Below are positions 1-11,954 of a stretch of DNA of 64,000 nucleotides, piece after piece; position 1 is the first letter of the stretch; every line of letters starts with the position of its first letter. The stretch spans positions 186,001-250,000 of the forward strand of contig NC_063151.1 of the NCBI RefSeq assembly GCF_020921035.1, read 5' to 3'. The position numbers and the translations under genes are program-made. The notes beneath the pieces were generated by a model. It made no database searches. It was not told the origin of the DNA and saw only the letters and a program-made list of their open reading frames with translations. The stretch is from Rhodamnia argentea. Taxonomy: Eukaryota > Streptophyta > Magnoliopsida > Myrtales > Myrtaceae.

Positions 1-309
1 ATAAGATATATGCGTGAGGATGAAGGAGAGACGTAACTTATACCGGGACCTTTGTTGATCGGACGGCTGTAGGTGAGTGGGGGGTCAGTTAGATGGACGG
101 TGGATTTGGTGGTTAGTTGGATATTTTTGCCGGGAAGGTTCTCGATGGGAGATTTTCCTCCCACGCGCTAATATGGTGGCGTTATCTCACGCGCCTAAAA
201 GTCCAAGCCGGGAATTAGCAAACCTAGCTCCTTGGGCCAGACATTTTGCCCGCGAAGGCGTAAATGGGTCGTTAAGCCCATCCCGCTATTAAAATATCTC
301 ACATGAGTA

Positions 310-515
310 TATTTGCTTTTCGAAAAAAATGAATAATTTAAAAAATATTTTTTAAATAATTATTAATATTGCTTGATATAATTATTTAATAATTTTTTTA
401 TTATTTATAATATTTTTGTGAACGATGAAATGCTTTTTGCTCATTTATTTTTATAGGCAATACAAGCGATCATGAAAATGTTTAACCATTCATTTTTCGC
501 GAAACCAACGGAATA
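310..515. mobile_element. MITE-like fold-back, copy 1 of a three-copy family
   Basis: The left end reads towards a run like cgaaaaaaatgaataattt. The right end, read in reverse, gives a matching cgcgaaaaatgaatggtt. The middle is very AT-rich. The right half shares 'caatacaagcgatcat' with the copy at 9842-10019 and resembles the copy in the isomerase gene (28804-29045). No coding content. The superfamily is uncertain (hAT-like is possible). Confidence 0.5.
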
Positions 516-2117
516 ACATCAAAAATGATTTTTCTCGAATTCATTGTCCGTTAGTGATTTATGGAATGAACAGAGGTGACACATATGTGCAAAATGCGGA
601 ACATGGCTTTCAATACGGAATTTCCACCATATAGGTCAGCAATTTTCACAACTTGATTGATCCCAATTTTTTTTTTTTTTTTTTGTTTGGGTCCAAAATT
701 GATCCCAATTGAACTTTACATATATATCATTAGAAATTCGTTCATGTCTACATCCAAAAAAAAAAAAAATTTCCTTTCATGAAAAAAAAAATGTCTTCGA
801 TTGAATGAAGTCGTCGCCTTTGGGTTTCTCTTGTATGCGCTCGTGCAACTTTCCTTAATAATTGGAGAATCTACATGTCAGGCGCATGCCTGAGAAATTG
901 ACATTTGAAAGATGAAACAAAATCGATTTGTTATGAAATATTTAAACCCTTAAATAATAGAATGGAACTGTTGATGAAAGTACGCAATTCAAGGACTACA
1001 CATATGTATCCGATTGCGATCACTTCAAAAGTAGAAGACTCTGTTGCTTTATTTAGTAGTATACAGACAAAGCCATTTGACATTACTTACTCACCGTTGC
1101 GAACTCGAGTGATCCGCTGCCTTGGATTGCCAAATTCACACACCCTCAGGTGCTTTGCAACGTTCTATACTAGCTCCACGAGGAAAACATTGACCCAAAG
1201 AGAGATCAAGGCTCCTTTTGTGCTACGAAAAATAAACAATTTGTAAACAAAATTTGGATCACGCTTTTTCCATTTTTTTTTTTTTGGCTAAAATACTTTT
1301 TTTTTTTTTTGTGTTTTGATCATATTATTCCTTGAATGGCTCACCACTCTAAAAAGTGACTATGAAGTTTTTGGCCACTTGAATTTCCTCAATGGAGCAA
1401 AACATAGATTTTAGAAAGGAATAGATTAAGTAACATTGTAATTGCGAAAACACCTAGAGGTTTTGTTTGTTTTTTTTTTATAGATTTGCATCGACTTGTG
1501 GTTAAATCACATAAAACACATTTATCCTCAATTTCCGTCCTCTTTGCGGGAGTTAAAATGGTTTAAAGTGTGTTTTTCGATTTTTGCTCTCAAAAGAAAA
1601 TTATTTTTGTATTTTCTAGAAAATAAGAATTCTTAGAGAGACTAAATAAAAGAGTTGCATTTCTCACTCCCCTCTAGCCACAGAGGCGTCACTATTAGGA
1701 CTGTGTAGAAAGAAGAGAATGGCTTGCAAGAGAGAAAACAAAGAGACATTTACAAGAGCTTAGAATTGAGACGTCAAAGGCGTGCAAAGAAAGAAGAAAG
1801 AAGAGGAACTCGCAAGGACAAAAAAAGAAAAGAAACAAAATAAGAAGAGATTTCTTTTGTCAAAAAGATAGGAAGAGGTTTTTTTTTAACGAAAAAAAAA
1901 GAATATTTAACTAAATGAAAAAGGATCACTTTTGTAGAGTAGTGGACCGCACAAGGGATATTATGGTAAAACACAAGAAAAAGGAAGTGTTTTAGCCAAA
2001 AGAGGAGTAAAAAAAACGCTACCCAATTTTTTTAGGTTCGATTTATTTCATGAAAAATAAATAATATAGAGAACTTTTTTGAAAGGTTATAGCTTGTATC
2101 GATTACAAAAATGAAGG

Positions 2118-2725
2118 AAAATTTTCAAATAAGGATATAAAGTGCCCCCATTTTCTCAAATAAAGACTTGAAGCGAACATTATTTCAAATCTTGGAATGA
2201 CTTCATTGTCTCAAATAAGGACTTGAATTGACCATCCCAATCTCAAATAAGGAGTTGATCTTTAGGGTGATCAAAGGCATTTTTATCCTTTACTTTTTTT
2301 ATTTTCCTTGTTTTTTTTTCCTTTTTATGTTTTTCTTTCCTTTTCGCTCATGACCGGTGATGACCGGAGAGGACCGAGCAAGGCTAATGAGCGAGGCCGT
2401 GCTTGGGCGAGGCTAGGCTGTCCCTCACTAGACTCGCTTGTGGCTAGTGAGGGTGGCCCTCACTTAGCCCTTTTCGGGCATTGCCGGTGGTTGGCCACAG
2501 TTGAAAAAGAAAGAAGAAAAAAAAAAAAAAAAAAGGAAAGAAAAAAGAAAAGAAAGGGAAAAATTCAAAAAAGAAAATGACAAAAATGTCCTTGACCAAT
2601 CTAATGATCGGACATTTATTTGATACTATCATGGTCACTTTATGTCCTTATTTAAAATAGTGAAAACACTTCGTGCTCATCTTTGAGATAATGTCCACTT
2701 ATTTGAGAAAACGATGGAACTGCAG
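2118..2725. mobile_element. Non-autonomous TIR element with GC-rich core
   Basis: Long, diverged inverted arms of about 170-200 bp contain internal repeats of 'ctcaaataagga'. The arms flank a GC-rich core at about 2350-2500 with 'gagggtggcc'-type words. The core-side arms are purine/pyrimidine rich. The layout (AT arms, GC core, no transposase) matches several other elements in this window. I could not fix the target-site duplication. Confidence 0.5.
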
Positions 2726-3466
2726 GTATTTTTAATATATACCAAAATGTTTAAATATAATATGTTGTTGATAATGACAAGTTTTCTAATTGGCAAATAT
2801 TTCTAAGCCATATAACCAAATATTTTTCGAAGCTTAAATTTTCCGGGAAGCAAATGCAAAGGTAGGGCAGTCACCTTCGGAAGTCGGCACTTATTCGAGA
2901 TTTCGAATGAATCAAATCACAACCCTCTCTCTGTCTCTGTCGGAGCTTTCGCAGAGGGTGAATTGAGAATGGAGTGCATGTCACGGATGCCCGGTGGTGG
3001 GGGGGCCCCTCCTGATTTTGCCTCGAGATCTCTTTCTTCCTACTTTCACCTCCCCCGCCTCGCCTCACGTGTGAACAGACTCTGATTGAGTTGAAACACT
3101 CACGCATCGCTTATCTTTTATCTACAACGTTTGTAATAGCTGAAGCTTTGCTGGGTCGATGTACTTTGCATGTGGTTTTAGCTCTTCGTTCGCAAGTTTG
3201 CACGTAAGAACGGGTGTTATCGTTTGGTTGGAATTCGAACGGGTTCTGCGATGAATCCAAACCCGTCCCACTCACCAATCCGGTCAGCTTTTTCATCATT
3301 TCAGTTGCCGAAGAAGCAGAGGTTGATGAACATGGGAACCGGAGGACAAAGAACAGCGGGTTTGGTGGTGGAAAGAGAAAGCTTTGAAGAGAAGCCCTTT
3401 GGGAATCCTCTCTGTGCTCATTGCTTGAATTGGAATCAAAGTACACTCAAAAGGTTTCCAAGAACT

Positions 3467-3489
3467 GAGAGAGAGAGAGAGAGAGAGAG
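3467..3489. repeat. (GA)n microsatellite
   Basis: Uninterrupted GA dinucleotide run about 350 bp upstream of the TRM-like start codon, within probable promoter or 5' leader DNA. Confidence 0.9.
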
Positions 3490-3835
3490 CTAGCTTTCAC
3501 GTCAACATTGTGGCCAACGAAAATTCAAGCTCACATTTTGATTGCTCTGAACTGGACTTCACACCACACCCAACTCTGAAAGAGCCCTCTCAACCAGAAA
3601 CAATGTAAGCCCTCGTTTTGCTTTCCCTAACTCTATGCCACTCGCTTTGTGACATTGTTGAAGGAGGGAACTGTCCGTCACAACCAAAATGTCCAAGACA
3701 TTCCATCGTTTTGTACCCGAAAAGTGTCGTTGCAACCGAATTTACATTCCATAGCCGTTTGATGTTTTTTAACCCCCAGACAAAGGGGAGGAAAGAAAGG
3801 AAGTGCAGAAAGTCAGTTGCAGATTACAGCCCGGA

Positions 3836-6800
3836 ATGGCAAAGCGGTCCGATTTCGCTCAGAAGCTGTTGGACGACCTCAGGCTGCGGAAAGAACGCCT
3901 GGCCACATCTCAGAGCTCGAGCCGATCGCATTACAAGACAGGAGGCAAGTTTTTCTGTTGTGTTTGTGCATTGTGCAGGAGGCAAGTTTTTCGATTGTGT
4001 TTGTGCATTGTGTGATGAATAGGGCTTGAGTCGGTGGATATTCACGTACAATTAACTAGTAGGAGTAAGAGGCAGTGCATCTGAAATCAAGTTTTGCATT
4101 ATCGGCATGCTCGTTGTTCCGACAACGAATCAAACGGGCTTAACATGAAAGCTGTGAAAAAGTAATGTCATGTTGCTCAATCTTATGGAAACTGCTCTGC
4201 AGTAGTAGGAGGGACCAGATAAAAGAGTGCGATTGAGTGATGAGACTATTCTTGTCTGGGGGCTGCAAATGAGGTAATCTCTTCATTCTCACGCATGCCT
4301 CCTGGACTCCAAACCGGGAGCACGAGAAATTCCAGCTCATCAGGCTTCTCAACTAGATCAGTTCAACTAAGTCATCCAGAAGTTGGATTATAACGAATCA
4401 GGTCTCTGCGGTCTCTCGAGCATTAGCAAAGTTAGGACAACATCGTATCTTGTAAGTTAAATTCAGATACATGGAATATGGAAAGGAAAAGGTCACTAAA
4501 TTCAAGAATTAGCAAAGTTACTCTCGAGCGTTAGCAAAGTTACGATGTTGGCCATATCTTAGGTGTGCAAAGAGATTTCACTTTGTGTTCTCATATCGTC
4601 ATATAATGTGCTGCAGATGCATATGGCTACTCAAGGCAAACATACCAAGGATCAACACAGAATAGGACGGTAAGCTCCCATGAACAATATAGAGTAGATG
4701 GGCTAAAGCAAAGTCCGTTAAACTAAATATCTGGCACTTCGCAGGGTGCTCTGAGAAGTGCAAACACTCAAAGTAGGTCGGGTGGAGGCCAGAAATTACT
4801 TTACAGCGGAGAAGCTTCAAACCAGATAGTCGCGTTCCGCAGAGGCCAGAGTTCACAGCAAATAGGAGACCTGTCCATGGCTCTCGCTCTCGCCTTCGAA
4901 AATGGAGGAAAGCTCCGAAGGATGGATTCGTCGGGCAATGCTTCGATGCTAACTTTCCTGCAGCAAATAGGCCGAGGCTCTATGGAACTCAACCAGATGG
5001 AAAGGATAAACAGCATGGATCGGCGTCATTCGTCGACCATCCGAGTCCCGAACCTCTCTCAATTCCACATCAAAGAGATATCGAAGGGCGCGCAGAAATT
5101 GAATCAGATCCTAAGGGCTTGGTCGAACGGAGCAAACTTGGATAGGTATTCGATGGAAATCGGAAAAGAGCTATTGAAAGGGGCCATGGATTTGGAAGAG
5201 TCGCTGCGGATGCTAGTGAACTTGGAGGATGCTTCAGAGTTCATGACCGAGCCACAGAGGAAGAACCGCTTAGTCCTGCTGGACGATGACGACGACGACA
5301 ACGAAGGAGACGTAATAAAGAGTACTGACCAGAAGCAGCTTGTCCTGCCACCAAGGTTCTCCTTTGATGATCCGGCCAGACGCTCTCGCGGCAATCAACA
5401 ATTTAAGGCCATTCAAAGGCCTGGATTGCCGGCTTTGACTTATCCTGCAGAAGCCAAAAGTTTTCTCCGCAAAGAGCAAACTCAATCTCACGTCAGAACA
5501 GCTTCTCACAAGCGGTCAACTAGCTTTAGCAATAATACCCAAAACCTCTCCCCGCTCCAGGAACAGGCGAATCTCTCCAATTCACCGCAAGCGAAACCGG
5601 AAAAGGGAAAAATCTCCAATGTTATCGCTAAACTTATGGGGCTTGAAGAACTTCCAGAAAATCCCGATACAAGATATATCCTGGAGAAGGATAAGAGCTC
5701 CAATCAGACATCAGACAGGAAGCTCCCAAAGACACAAGGGAGCACTGGGAATGTCGAACCGAAGACCAGAGATGCTCTCAATCTTTCCGTGCCACGCATC
5801 CGAATGACAAAGCCAGGAAAGAATCTATCGACTCAGGACATCCCCAGTATAGCTCTGGGAGGGGAAAAGAGACATGCTGCTAACAGCTTTAGATTGGAGT
5901 TGGTCAGCTCGACTGAAAAACTGGCCCGGAAGGAAACTCAAGAAGTCAACAGTGAAACAAAGAAGGAGCGAACAAACACCGACCCGTTCAATCCAAACAG
6001 CGGAGACCAAAAGCGTAAGCAGGAAGCAGATAGGAGGAAAGATGTCAAAACGACGAGAGAAGAGAGAAGTGCAGAGGTTCCGGACAACAAGGGAAAGGCC
6101 TACAATGACGAGCTGTATCATATGGCACCAAGAACACCAAGAAAAAAAGATTTCAGACCGACCCTGCAAGAAAAGCTGGGGTACAAGGAAAGGAAATTAC
6201 AGGCGGAAAAGCGAAACGCTGACGTGTTGTTCCCATTTCATCCGCAAAAGCCTCAAAGAGATAATGGTTTTGAGCAATCTTTTGTGCTGCAGAGACCAGA
6301 GCCACCTGAAGAAAAGCGAATGCGAGTAGAGATGAAGAGCCAGGACGTGAAATCTAAAGGAAGCGAAATCGTCCACAAGACTTCACCAAAGCCTGTGCAA
6401 GAGGAAGTATTAAGCTTCCAAAGAAAGAATTTGCATCTGGACCAACCAAAACCTCAAAAGTTTGGTCCGGCAGATTCTATTTGTTACACGCAGGCCGACA
6501 AGCTTCCCGACCAAAGTCGACCCCAAAACCGTGTTCCGAGAAGGGTAAAATCTGAACCAGGTAAAAGCAGGAATAGTACCGTGCCGGTGGTCGAGGAGAA
6601 ACGCATTCTCGAACCAGCTCCAAGAGCAAGAAAGGTCACGGAACCACTGAAAAACAAGATGCCTCGGAAGCTGAATGAAATGAAGAAAAAAGGTGGAGCC
6701 CTGGTGAAGCCACTCCCACAAGCTTCCTATAAAGAAGGAGCAAAGCAGATAAGGCGTGCAAGGCTGGATGGTCCAGCGGAAACTGAACAAGGCAAAACCA

Positions 6801-8051
6801 ATAAATTGGCTCACAGAGAACACAACGTCAAATCTACAACAGCCGAAGCGAGCCTCCAGTGGCTGACTACTAATGCACATGAACACCAGAAAGAAGCTGA
6901 ACAACTAGCTCCTGCTTATGCTTGCGATGTGGATGAAAGCCACGAGCTCGAGGAAGCACGAAGCTTCCCATATGACTTGGTAAGCCCATCTTGTTGCCGA
7001 CACGGGAAAAAGCTATATTTTGACATTCAATACGATGAAATAGTTATCAAATCTAATAGGCGTGTCAAAAGACTATAGTACTTCTAATTATCACCACCAT
7101 TTTTCACAAGCTAGTCTTCAAGATAAGTATAATTGCTTTCCCAAGGATTTTGAGAATGTTTAACATATAAGCTTATCTCCAATTTATCAGCCAGAACTCA
7201 CCTTTGAGCTGTCTTGCAGAATCAAAATGTGTCCTCTGTAATCCTGAATGATCCACACTTCAACTCGGAAGAGTTAGGTCGAGATGAAGAACTAATTTCT
7301 GCAACAATTGTTTCAGAACCAGCGGATGGTGAGTTCGAAAAACATTCCTCTTCCTCATTCCAGGGCATAGAGAGTAAAAACACAGAGGATTGACAAATTA
7401 AGCGGCCTCTCTGATCAAGCTAATCATCTTGATGTTGCAGGAACCCCTGGAGAGACGACTCATACACATCGACCTGACAAATCAGAAGACTGGGACGATT
7501 CGAAGTATGGAGTTCAAGAGAAGTTGACGGAATGCGAGAAGCGACTCAAGCACATTCTGATGAGGAGTCAACTATTCCTGAACACAGCCGACGCACTTTT
7601 CAAGCTCGACAGCCCCGTGGCCCTCCTACCCATCAGCTACGAGAACTCGCGCGGAGACGACGACAAGCTCATATTGGACTGTGGGTACGAGATAATGAAG
7701 AGGAAGGGGAGGAAGCAAGAGCTTGCCGCCCACCCCTTCATGAAGATCTCTGTCGCTTTTGTGAGGGTGAGGACGCTTGACGATCTCGTCAAGCAGTTGA
7801 TCCGAAACTTCAACCAACTGAAACGGCACGGAAGGGATGGGAATCCCGAATGCGAACCAGAGTACTATGTCCCTAAGATGCTCGAGGTGGATGTGGATGT
7901 CGGAGATCCCGACACAAACTGCATGTGGGACTTCGGATGGAATGACGCCATGTCTGCCTTCCTGGAAAAGGACGACGTGGTGAGAGATGTGGAGAAGCAG
8001 GTGATCAGCGGACTCATCGACGAGATGACGAGAGATCTTTTAGATGCCTGA
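3836..8051 (+). CDS. TRM-like protein with C-terminal DUF4378, 5 coding exons
   Basis: Model: 3836-3944, 4617-4669, 4745-6979, 7220-7328, 7441-8051, giving 1038 aa in frame. The N-terminus MAKRSDFAQKLLDDLRLRKE is typical of one plant TRM subgroup (I think the TRM23/24 type). Residues about 345-357 carry the conserved IAKLMGLEELP motif. The last 175 or so residues form the DUF4378 domain with a run of conserved Asp/Trp (DFGWND). The middle is Lys/Arg/Gln-rich and probably disordered. TRM (TON1-recruiting motif) proteins are known to act on cortical microtubule arrays with TON1 and PP2A. That role here is inferred from family. Exon 1 ends at a GC donor (AG|GCAAGT) that is tandemly duplicated. 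A 5' UTR intron (donor near 3604, acceptor near 3829) is likely. Confidence 0.88.
3939..4012 (+). repeat. 37-bp tandem duplication across a GC splice donor
   Basis: Two copies of a 37-bp unit (3939-3975 and 3976-4012) that differ at only two adjacent positions. Each copy contains 'aggaggcaagttttt', that is, a complete AG|GCAAGT donor. Only the first donor keeps frame with exon 2 at 4617. Confidence 0.9.
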
Positions 8052-8501
8052 GCCATTTTCGCCCGCTGGCAGCTCAAGAATGCGATCCTTAAGGTCGCCA
8101 TTTCCCATCTTTTCTCAATCAGTTTCGCTGCGGAATCGCGAAAATGTTGACCATCTTGATCTTGTTTTTTTGACTTAGACATCTTTAAAGAGCGGTCCCG
8201 CGTCCAGCCTTCATTTTTCCGATTACCACTTGAATTTCAGTGTTTGTTACTGTGGTCGAAATCGCCGTGTATCGAAATAATTTCGTGATCTTGTGTGATT
8301 CAAATGGCATGTACAGTTTTCTGATGCTCGAAGAATCAAACAAATCGATAGCTGCAGATGATTCCCATGTATATCACTTCTATTCTTACCTAGAAATCAT
8401 GGTAAAAGGCAAGAATTGGCTGCCGCTTGCCAGGGGTCGCCCGTCTTATCGACGCAGGATCATATGTGCCCATTTCACGGCCGTTCCAAGGGCTTGTTCT
8501 T

Positions 8502-8748
8502 TTTTTTTTTTTTTTGGTAATTCGGGATCCGCCGGTCGTAATCGGGTCAACTCACTACCACCCGAAGGGCGGCGAAGACCCTTTCTGACGGCAACTATAC
8601 CTGGAGGGAGGCTAGCCCCATGATCCACCAGCAAGGGCCCCCCACTTAAGCCCGAGAAACGCGTTGGGAGGGTTTTGAACCTTGACCAGCCTTGCGCCTT
8701 AGGGCCAAAGAGCTCAAAGCTCACCAAACGCGCCATACCCGTGGTGGG
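8502..8748 (-). mobile_element. tRNA-derived SINE with target-site duplication
   Basis: Read on the minus strand, the body starts near 8748, has an A-box-like stretch (tggcgcgtttgg) and a B-box-like ggttcaaaacc, and ends in a poly-A tail (the poly-T run at 8502-8515). An identical 18-base TTCCAAGGGCTTGTTCTT lies on both sides (8484-8501 and 8749-8766), which is the expected target-site duplication. The length of about 247 bp fits plant SINEs. The intact duplication suggests a fairly recent insertion. Confidence 0.82.
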
Positions 8749-9063
8749 TTCCAAGGGCTTGTTCTTCTTGGTTGGAAAATATGAAACTCGGCTCGAACGC
8801 ACATGTGCATTCCATTCGAAGTCCCTAATTTCGATTTCAAGTCCTCGGTTAGCCTCCAACCTCTCTCGTTTCTCTTTAACTTTGAGAAATCCTAAGTTAG
8901 GAAACCTTAAACTGAAATTATTTACGTAGTTGTCGAACGCAAGAGAGCACCTTGTCGAGTCTGCTGCATCAATCCGTACGGTTCTTCTTTGCAGTCCTCC
9001 CTCCTTCCACAACTTGCATGCATTGATTTTTCCTCTTCAAATTCCCCTTTTCCCTCTTTAAGG

Positions 9064-9136
9064 CACGTGACTCGCACATGCATGTGGGTCAAATCTCCCA
9101 ATATTTGGACCAACAAAGTCTCAGAGTGGGCACGTG
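9064..9136. promoter_or_regulatory. Twin G-boxes in repeated context
   Basis: GGCACGTGACTCGCACATG and GGCACGTGACTTGCACATG occur 67 bp apart (CACGTG at 9064-9069 and 9131-9136). G-boxes bind bZIP/bHLH factors in plants. They lie 1.0 kb downstream of the TRM-like stop and 2.8 kb upstream of the glucanase start, so the target gene is unclear. Confidence 0.4.
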
Positions 9137-9841
9137 ACTTGCACATGTTCTTCGTACGGTCAAAATAATTGGCCTCCGACGAGCAAAGGGAGTAAATTGA
9201 TGCATGGCCGTCTAATTATTTGAGACAACGCCCAATATGAAGGTTATTTTGTGAAAACGATTCTACGAAAATATTCAATTCAATGCTACCCTTTTACTAA
9301 TTCGAATTAACTAAATTTATTGATTTGGCTTCAGTTAAAAAAAAAAAACTTTACACGAGAATTATTTAGGTAATATATTCAACTCAAATTAGAATAAACA
9401 TCTCAAGTGGACAATCAACATGTAACGTTATTTTTTTTTCATATATTAACATCGAATATTTTCATATAGTGTAGGGATTGGACTGAACATTTACCAAAAG
9501 ATTAGGGATTACATTGAATGAACTAAAAGTTCAGCGACGATATTGCATATTGGGTTAAAGGTCAATGACCACATTGAATAAATAAAAATTTCAAGAATGA
9601 CATTACACATTGCAACAAAATTGATGGACAATTTGTGTAACTACTCCCTTTTTTATTAGTATTTTTTTTTTACATTTAATAGCTTTTTCAGAATTCAACG
9701 CGCATGGAAACAATTTGATTTTTTTTTTTTGTTATCAAAACATATTTTCCTTGAACAATTCGAACAGGAAAGGAACATAGCTCTCAAAACAAAGATTCTT
9801 ATGTCCCTTAAAGACGCTCTAAACAACCGTCTTACATTTGA

Positions 9842-10019
9842 CTCCATTTGTTTAACAAAAAATGGATGATTTCACAAATATTTTCCTAAAAATAGTCGTG
9901 TCAATAGAAAATGTATTTTTTATCGACAATGATTTAATCAAAATATTTTCGTATTTATTTTTGTAAGCAATACAAGCGATCATTTTTTATAAATCATTTA
10001 TTATCCGTGAAACAAATTG
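9842..10019. mobile_element. MITE-like element, copy 2 of the three-copy family
   Basis: The left end (ctccatttgtttaacaaaaa, then 'aatattttcctaaaaata') and the inverted right end (tttgtttcacggataataa) correspond to the termini of the isomerase-intron copy at 28804-29045. No coding capacity. Confidence 0.55.
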
Positions 10020-10823
10020 AGCATTTATTTCACGTCTTCTCCAAGAAGGTTCGTGTTCTCGACTATGAATGTACATCATCACCAAGATCGCGACGATCTT
10101 AAATTTAAAAAAACTTGCTTACCACGTGCTGGTGGGCATAACTTGAGTGCCAAGTTATATCCTATCTTACTTGAAAGTCGGTCCACCTTTGTTCTTTTGT
10201 ACTCTCTTTTCAACTTTAGATTAAACAACATGTTCCTTCAATTTTTATTTTTTAATCATCATTGCGCGAGAAGCTCTTTTCGATCCCTCACCTTGGGCTC
10301 GTCACGTGAACTGCTGCAACTTTCTTCCTTCACTTTATTCTGGGAATGTGTCGAAAGGGAATGTTCAGTTCCTTAGTAGGGAAGGCAACATCCATTGGAG
10401 GCCATCGAATCTTATGAACTTAGTTAAATGAAAGCTGTAAGTATCTTTATGCTCCATCCGCCCTTACCAATGATGCAAAGGTTTCCTTCTCTCTCTATGA
10501 TCAGATTCTTTCTGAACTGTCAAAGACTTTTGCATCGTGTGCTAGATATATCGCATTACTCCTCTCTTTTTATGATGGGCTATTGTGATGTTGGGAGATT
10601 GAGCCGAGTCAATTCGACATGATGACTTGAGAGAACTTGTTTATCCACGATCAGTGTTCGAATCTGTAATCCACCTGATACTTTTGTTTTTTCTGGTAAT
10701 TCAAGTTAGGAAGGAATCCGACCAAAAAAAAAAAGTAAGGAAGGAAATTGAGGGAAATGAAAAGAAAGGAAAATGGAGAGAGAAATGCGAACCGTAATTG
10801 TAATTCCCTTTATCTTGTTCGGG

Positions 10824-11398
10824 AGAAATTGCCCAAAAAGTCCTAAATTCGTTACACTTTTGTCAATTTAATACGAAACATTTTAATTTTATCAATTGAG
10901 TCATAAACCTTCACATTTTGCCAATCGAGTTCATTCAATCAATTTTGATAAAAAAAATCATTGACGTGGACGCCGACCTTCCTAAGTGGCACGGTCAACG
11001 CCGACATAGACAACCTTTAATAATACTATAATATTTTTAAAAAAATTTTTTATTAATTTTTTCCTTTTATTTTATTTTCTTTGTCTTCTTCTACAATTTT
11101 GGTGGGCAAGGGTCCTCGGGCCCTAGCTTAGTGGCCGGCTATGGTCAGTTGATGACCTCACCGGCCAGAGCTCTAGGGAAAAAAAGAAAAAGAAAATAAA
11201 ATACTAAAAAATATATAAAAATACTTTTAAAAATTGTCTACATGTAGAATGACTAGCATTTACGTCGGTAATTTTCAGTTAAAATTAAACGATGGATTCG
11301 ATTGACATAATGTAAAAAGACTTAGGATTCAACTAGCAAAATTAAAAAGTTCATGATTAAATTAGTAAAATTACAATACGTTCAGGACTATTTTTATC
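10824..11398. mobile_element. 575-bp non-autonomous TIR element with target-site duplication
   Basis: The left arm begins agaaattgcccaaaaagtcc. The right arm read in reverse begins agataaaaatagtcctgaac, and the two stay alignable for about 150 bp. TTGTTCGGG occurs immediately outside both ends (10815-10823 and 11399-11407), a likely 8-9 bp target-site duplication that fits hAT or Mutator-type movement. The core near 11100-11170 is GC-richer. Same family as 20841-21451. Confidence 0.72.
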
Positions 11399-11885
11399 TT
11401 GTTCGGGTGTAGTAGAGATGATATGGGGAGAAATGAAGTGGCTAATTAACAAGAGCTGCTTTCGCACACGTGCCAGTGCCACCACCATGCATTCATTGCC
11501 ATGAATCCCGCAGCGCGACAGGATTCAAGGCAACGGTCGAAATGGAGGGCATTCCCGTCAATTCACAGGGCGCGGCGCAAACGACACGCCGTTTAAACTC
11601 CCCCGACTCCTCTGTTTCTCATCAATCATCAGCGTCTCCACGAAGTGCCAGTGCTCCTCTCTTTTCCTCTAACGTGGACACGGAAAGTTTCCAGCTGCAG
11701 GCACACAGACAAGGCCCTTTTCCACACTCAAGCTCGCACTTTTTGCTTTTCTTTTTTTTTTTGTGTACTTTTTCTCTGTTCTTTCTTCTTTTTTCCCGAA
11801 ACTTTTGTACATCGAAAGCTTTCACCTTTGGCCTTTATATTCTCTTCCTCCTCTCGCTTCTCTGCCCACGCGTCGTGTTGTGTTT

Positions 11886-11902
11886 GTGTGTGTGTGTGTG
11901 TG
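11886..11902. repeat. (TG)n microsatellite
   Basis: GT/TG dinucleotide run in the presumed 5' leader or promoter of the glucanase gene. Confidence 0.85.
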
Positions 11903-11954
11903 TTGTGTTCTTGGCATTGGCAAAGAACTCTGAGAAAGAAGCTCTTTTTCAACC

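Larger units (their letters stand above)
1..3600. other. AT-rich intergenic flank, no gene seen
   Basis: I see no convincing coding exon on either strand. The stretch holds a short MITE-like fold-back (310-515), poly-T/poly-A runs, and a longer TIR element (2118-2725). From about 3440 a GA microsatellite and mixed-composition DNA lead into the probable 5' UTR of the next gene. Confidence 0.6.
8052..11954. other. Intergenic region with repeats
   Basis: No gene is seen between the TRM-like gene and the glucanase. It contains a SINE (8502-8748), two G-boxes in a repeated context, AT-rich segments with short diverged repeats (about 9440-9640, words like 'ggattacattgaa'), a MITE (9842-10019), and a TIR element (10824-11398). 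DNA from about 11450 is likely promoter of the glucanase. Confidence 0.6.

Noticed and set aside
3618-4022. A 134-codon open frame over the TRM-like first exon
   Set aside because: It overlaps the MAKRSDFAQKLL exon in another frame, and its length comes partly from the 37-bp duplication. No family resemblance.
6410-6904. Long minus-strand open frame inside the TRM-like gene
   Set aside because: Antisense shadow of the Lys/Arg-rich third exon. Cys/Phe/Leu-rich composition is expected from the complementary strand.
8446-9012. 188-codon minus-strand open frame
   Set aside because: It runs through the SINE and its flanks. The poly-Lys stretch is the SINE poly-A tail.
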